Below, piece by piece: positions 6,175 to 8,063 of a stretch of 8,063 bases of DNA. The stretch is from UBA1140 sp964409295. GTDB lineage: Bacteria; Campylobacterota; Campylobacteria; Campylobacterales; Sulfurovaceae. Both the position numbers and the translations under genes were made by a program. The notes below the pieces were generated by a model. It did no database searches and was not told the origin of the DNA. It worked only from the letters and a program-made list of their open reading frames with translations. The stretch lies in contig CAYPCV010000180.1 of NCBI GenBank assembly GCA_964409295.1, positions 1 through 8,063 on the forward strand, read 5' to 3'. Numbering within the stretch: the first letter of the stretch is position 1; each line of letters opens with the position of its first letter.

Positions 6175-7248
6175 ATGAGAAGAAAAATTTTGTGTATATT
6201 TCCCCTTATATCCTTTCTTTATGCAACAACGCCAGAGAGTGAAATTGGTATTAATATAGGAATGGCTTCTACTAAAAATAAACATGGTTCAAACTTTGAA
6301 AATTCAACATTTGGTTTGAGTTACCAAGACAGTCGTTATGTGGTTAGTCCACGAATAGACATAGAGTATGTTGATTTAAAGAGAGAAGAGGCAAGAGCCT
6401 TGATGAAGGTTTCTCTAAATGGGGTGTATGAGTATGAGAATAGGACAGCCAGTTCTCCGTATATTTTAGGTGGTATTGGCTATGAGAAAGTAGATGGAGA
6501 GAAAAAAGATATAATTGAGAGTCATGCCTTTATTCAAGCTGGAGTAGGGGTTCGTATGGATATAGAAGAGGGGTATACAGCAAAAATAGAGGGACGTTTT
6601 TTACAGATACTGGGTGGAAATAATGAAGAGAACGAAGCCATTGTAACAGGTGGGTTAACTATTCCTCTCTCTTTTCCAACAGCTCTTCCAAAACCAATAA
6701 TACGGAAGCTACCACAACGGCGAGTAGAGATTATAAAACCAATACTTATTCATGAACCTCCTAAAATTTTTAACTCTAATAATAATGAGTGTTCGATTAA
6801 AATATCACTGCCTGATTTTGATAGGGATGGAGTTGAAGATAGATTGGACCAGTGTCCTGATACTCCTTGTAACTTCTCTGTTGATGGTTATGGTTGTCCT
6901 GTAAAGGCAACGCTTAAGATTCATTTTGCTACTAACTCTTCTGATATTCGTGGCTACTCTATGGTTAAAGTGGCTGAGTTTGCTAATTTTTTATTAAAAA
7001 ATAGAGGAAGTATGATTACAATTATTGGGCATACTGACAGTTTTGGCTCTTCAGCTTTAAATCGTAAACTCTCTTATTCACGAGCAAATGCAGTTGTTTT
7101 AGCTTTAGTAGATAAAGGGGTTAGTCCTTCTCGAATTCATGCTGTAGGGAGAGGAGAGAGTGAACCTATTGCCTCAAACAATAGTGAAGAGGGACGAGCT
7201 AAAAATCGCCGTATTGAGGCTATATTGACCTATTTGAAAAGGAAATAA
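6175..7248 (+). CDS. OmpA-family outer-membrane protein with TSP3-type linker
   Basis: 357 residues in three parts. A signal peptide (about 1-17, MRRK then a hydrophobic run) leads to an N-terminal region (about 20-168) with alternating beta-strand character (FGLSY, GGIGYE, GVGVRMD, GGLTIPLSF) that fits a small outer-membrane beta-barrel. A Pro-rich linker (169-196) is followed by a calcium-binding thrombospondin type-3-like element, DFDRDGVEDRLDQCPDTPC (214-232), with Cys at 227, 232 and 241. The C-terminal OmpA domain (PF00691, about 246-355) has IHFATNSSDI (249-258), GHTDSFGS (285-292), LSYSRA (299-304), VGRGESEPIASN (324-335) and AKNRRIE (342-348). Asp288 and Arg303 match in spacing the peptidoglycan-binding Asp271 and Arg286 of E. 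coli OmpA, so it should bind the cell wall. Probably cotranscribed with the following lipoprotein gene (gap about 50 bp, no terminator seen). Confidence 0.92.
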   Translation: MRRKILCIFPLISFLYATTPESEIGINIGMASTKNKHGSNFENSTFGLSYQDSRYVVSPRIDIEYVDLKREEARALMKVSLNGVYEYENRTASSPYILGGIGYEKVDGEKKDIIESHAFIQAGVGVRMDIEEGYTAKIEGRFLQILGGNNEENEAIVTGGLTIPLSFPTALPKPIIRKLPQRRVEIIKPILIHEPPKIFNSNNNECSIKISLPDFDRDGVEDRLDQCPDTPCNFSVDGYGCPVKATLKIHFATNSSDIRGYSMVKVAEFANFLLKNRGSMITIIGHTDSFGSSALNRKLSYSRANAVVLALVDKGVSPSRIHAVGRGESEPIASNNSEEGRAKNRRIEAILTYLKRK

Positions 7249-7301
7249 GAGTGTTAAATAGAGGGAATTGGAGAATGTGTATTTATATGAGAAGGATGAA
7301 A

Positions 7302-8063
7302 ATGAAGAGTCTTATTCCAATGGTTACTCTAGTAGTAATGTCTCTTTTTAGTGGATGTGGAGAGAACCGAGCCTCGGATAGTAATGGTACAATTGATTTA
7401 TTATTAGACAGTGACAGTGATGGAATCTCTGACAGAGAAGAGGGTGTTTTGGGGACTCAATATCGTAATCCTGATAGTGATGGGGATGGAATCCCTGATG
7501 GTGTAGACTCTGATATAAATGGCGATGGAGTGATAGATAATGGGAAAGATAGTGATGGCGATGGAATCAAAGATAGTGCTGATGCTGATGTAAATGGCGA
7601 TGGTATTATTGATAATGGAAAAGATAGTGATAGTGATGGTGTCAATGATGTTTACGATACCATTGACAATAATAAAGATAGCGATGGCGATGGTTTACCT
7701 GATGATATAGACCCTGATGATAATAATAGAGATAGCGATAATGATGGGATTCCTGATGGTGCAGATTTTGATGTCAACGGCGATGGTATTGCTGATAATG
7801 GGAAAGATAGTGATGGCGATGGTATAAATGATATAGCCGATGCTGATGTTGATGGCGATGGTATTGTAGATAATGGGAAAGATAGTGATGGCGATGGTGT
7901 TAATGACCATTATGACCTTGACAATGATAATGATGGACTAGCTGATGATTTAGACCCAAATAGTAATAACCCTGATACGGATGGCGATGGGATTTTAGAT
8001 GGAGCTGATGCCGATGTAAATGGCGATGGGATTATTGATAATGGGAAAGATAGTGATGGCGAT
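7302..8063 (+). CDS. Asp-rich TSP3-repeat lipoprotein, 3' end outside window
   Basis: The frame stays open to the right edge (254 codons seen). The start MKSLIPMVTLVVMSLFSGCGE is a lipoprotein signal: Lys, hydrophobic core, then LFSG-Cys19, where signal peptidase II would cut. The ATG at 7302 has AGAAGG (7290-7295) 6 nt upstream; in-frame ATGs at 7275 (GAGG at 7261, 10 nt away), 7287 and 7296 are alternatives giving a longer n-region. After a short spacer the protein is all Asp/Gly/Asn repeats of the form DSDGDGI-D, starting DSDSDGISDREEGVLGT-YRNPDSDGDG, the bacterial thrombospondin type-3 pattern (PF18884/PF02412) that binds calcium through Asp side chains. Role inferred: outer-membrane-anchored, calcium-rigidified surface stalk; what follows the repeats is not visible. 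Closely follows the OmpA-family gene, which has one element of the same type. Confidence 0.85.
   Translation, partial: MKSLIPMVTLVVMSLFSGCGENRASDSNGTIDLLLDSDSDGISDREEGVLGTQYRNPDSDGDGIPDGVDSDINGDGVIDNGKDSDGDGIKDSADADVNGDGIIDNGKDSDSDGVNDVYDTIDNNKDSDGDGLPDDIDPDDNNRDSDNDGIPDGADFDVNGDGIADNGKDSDGDGINDIADADVDGDGIVDNGKDSDGDGVNDHYDLDNDNDGLADDLDPNSNNPDTDGDGILDGADADVNGDGIIDNGKDSDGD
7494..8063 (+). repeat. nested tandem repeats in the TSP3 lipoprotein
   Basis: The coding DNA is built from GATAGTGATGGCGATGG-like units. The marker GATAATGG(G/A)AAAGATAGTGA occurs at 7536, 7611, 7794, 7869 and 8037: pairs are 75 bp (25 codons) apart, and the pairs themselves repeat every 258 bp. At the protein level block A (7494-7751) has 86 residues, block B (7752-7994) has 81 and block C begins at 7995; each begins (P/L)DG-D-D(I/V)NGDG. 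Block B lacks five residues present in block A near its middle. This is a higher-order repeat that could expand or contract by recombination. Confidence 0.85.

Noticed and set aside
7457..7910. Two minus-strand open frames made of Ser/Pro/Ile repeats
   Set aside because: They are antisense products of the GAT/GGC repeat DNA of the TSP3 lipoprotein; periodic DNA keeps other frames open.
7494..8063. CRISPR-like array of repeated units
   Set aside because: Unit spacing is a multiple of three, the whole region is one open frame with a clear protein pattern, and the intervals between copies are themselves repeats rather than unique spacers.

Overview
The window looks like chromosome from a low-GC Gram-negative bacterium, most likely a member of the Campylobacterota (Sulfurimonas/Sulfurovum/Arcobacter-like). 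The reasons are the AT-rich, short intergenic regions, promoters recognisable mainly by a TATAAT box (one with an extended TGn) without a good -35, and the style of the PiT, RNase HII and RecQ proteins. The genus is an inference. No rRNA, tRNA or CRISPR array is visible.

Layout, left to right. Positions 1-124 are the right end of an IS200/IS605-type transposon: the last 19 codons of a TnpB nuclease (with the RuvC-III 'DLNAS' motif), a 9-bp hairpin and a TCAA end. This should also be the 3' part of the TnpB guide RNA, with its guide at about 125-144. Next, on the minus strand, is a PiT-family phosphate permease (253-1785) with its own intrinsic terminator (212-241) and a promoter carrying two GTAAC direct repeats 11 bp apart, which resembles a PHO box. 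A very AT-rich divergent region (1786-2060) leads to a plus-strand secreted or surface repeat protein (2061-3623) with a signal peptide, three ~105-residue repeats, a fourth 'LANDTG' domain, and a C-terminal hydrophobic/basic tail that looks like a sorting signal.

Convergent to it and overlapping by 14 bp is a minus-strand pair: rnhB (RNase HII, 3610-4167) and recQ (helicase, 4160-5950), which themselves overlap by 8 bp and are probably translationally coupled. After a 224-bp divergent intergenic region containing repeated TGTTATA/TATAACA motifs come two plus-strand genes. The first is an OmpA-family outer-membrane protein with a short calcium-binding-type linker (6175-7248). The second is a lipoprotein consisting almost wholly of Asp-rich thrombospondin type-3-like repeats (from about 7302 to beyond the right edge).

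Functionally the window divides into phosphate uptake, a nucleic-acid maintenance pair (helicase plus RNA/DNA-hybrid nuclease) and cell-envelope/surface proteins. The two least ordinary areas are the repeat lipoprotein, with nested 25-residue and 81-86-residue periodicities, and the TnpB/guide-RNA end at the left edge. I see no clear new multi-gene system; the findings below are leads of modest to medium interest.
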